From the NCBI GenBank assembly GCA_022563255.1, contig JADFNS010000001.1, positions 62,001 through 126,000 of the forward strand: 64,000 nucleotides of DNA. Direction: 5' to 3'. This stretch comes from Pseudomonadota bacterium (lineage in GTDB: Bacteria; Pseudomonadota; Gammaproteobacteria; Steroidobacterales; Woeseiaceae). The position numbers and the translations under genes were made by a program. Below are positions 63,866 to 64,000 of the stretch, piece by piece (positions within the stretch are counted from its first letter, which is position 1; every line of letters starts with the position of its first letter). The notes beneath the pieces were generated by a model. That model made no database searches and was not told where the DNA came from. It saw only the letters and a list, made by a program, of their open reading frames with translations.

Positions 63866-64000
63866 TCAATGCAACGCTGGCGACGCGAGTTCGTCTGTCG
63901 CTTCGCCGAACATCGCACAATCGAACGCATTGATGAAATTTTCCGGTTCCTGGGCGCCAACGACCAGGACGCGACGGTTAATCAGGAACCCAGGAACGCC
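63866..64000 (-). CDS. DsbA-family oxidoreductase, C-terminal fragment (5' end outside window)
   Basis: Only the last 44 residues are visible. GVPGFLINRRVLVVGAQEPE is the cis-Pro (V-P) region and the beta-strand of the thioredoxin fold typical of DsbA/FrnE-type disulfide isomerases and 2-hydroxychromene-carboxylate isomerase-like proteins; the Cys motif would lie outside the window. It ends with TGA 63866-63868. The family call is likely but rests on a short segment. Confidence 0.7.
   Translation of the reverse strand, partial: GVPGFLINRRVLVVGAQEPENFINAFDCAMFGEATDELASPALH

Overview
The window reads as a chromosomal segment of a marine-type gammaproteobacterium. This rests on the tsaD / rpsU-yqeY-dnaG-rpoD macromolecular-synthesis block, a group 1 sigma-70 nearly identical to the enterobacterial one in regions 2-4, and a Cca closest to the E. 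coli type. Moderately high GC, many lipoproteins and secreted peptidases, DUF885, MRJP-like and haloalkane-dehalogenase genes suggest an uncultured Woeseiaceae/Chromatiales-like lineage. That placement is inference. There is no prophage, insertion sequence or CRISPR array. Coding density is very high: several convergent pairs share stop-codon bases and many co-directional pairs overlap by 4 bp.

Layout. 1-8221: partial COG4324 lipoprotein aminopeptidase, cca, uppP with a NDUFAF7-type methyltransferase, pteridine reductase, an S41 lipoprotein protease, folK, folB and tsaD. 8293-12786: rpsU with its own promoter and leader hairpin, yqeY, dnaG, rpoD. 12847-14170: a cupin lipoprotein, a gene without a normal start codon, and a tRNA-Ile(CAU) gene split by a 234-nt group I intron. 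14198-17233: 5-oxoprolinase pxpABC (minus strand) and a divergent SDR. 17252-20099: TldE and a Tat-signal TldD. 20171-26504: a minus-strand envelope block (LysE exporter, rhomboid, DUF2207, LemA, DUF3570, DUF4266, two beta-barrel proteins). 26455-34956: an extracytoplasmic c-type-heme locus of four secreted proteins around a 465-bp divergent control region with a consensus sigma-54 promoter and two dyads. 34988-37244: a three-domain methyltransferase immediately followed by a haloalkane dehalogenase. 37252-40557: fdxA divergent from korA-korB, a 2-oxoacid:ferredoxin oxidoreductase; korB appears to start at AUA. 40554-50220: MBL hydrolase, SRPBCC, DUF2007-like/rhomboid fusion, MRJP-like protein, MscS, CDF transporter, glycine-zipper lipoprotein, TPR-TonB_C protein, msrA, folE, strictosidine-synthase-like protein. 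50236-56593: murI and three lipoprotein metallopeptidases (M49-like, DUF885, M3) on one strand. 56668-64000: SRPBCC-GyrI-like protein, a small conserved protein, an IleS2-type isoleucyl-tRNA synthetase with a swapped GXHH motif, a PlsC-like acyltransferase, an epoxide-hydrolase-like enzyme and a partial DsbA-family protein.

How the parts connect. Isoleucine decoding recurs: an intron-split tRNA-Ile(CAU) without an encoded CCA end, the Cca enzyme that would complete it, TsaD for t6A37, and an unusual IleRS. Peptide and amino-acid turnover recurs as well: the lipoprotein peptidases, COG4324 aminopeptidase, 5-oxoprolinase and TldD/E. Folate/pterin genes (folE, folB, folK, pteridine reductase) are scattered across the window. 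The candidate novel system is the sigma-54-linked secreted heme/LamG/DUF1501 locus at 26455-34956.
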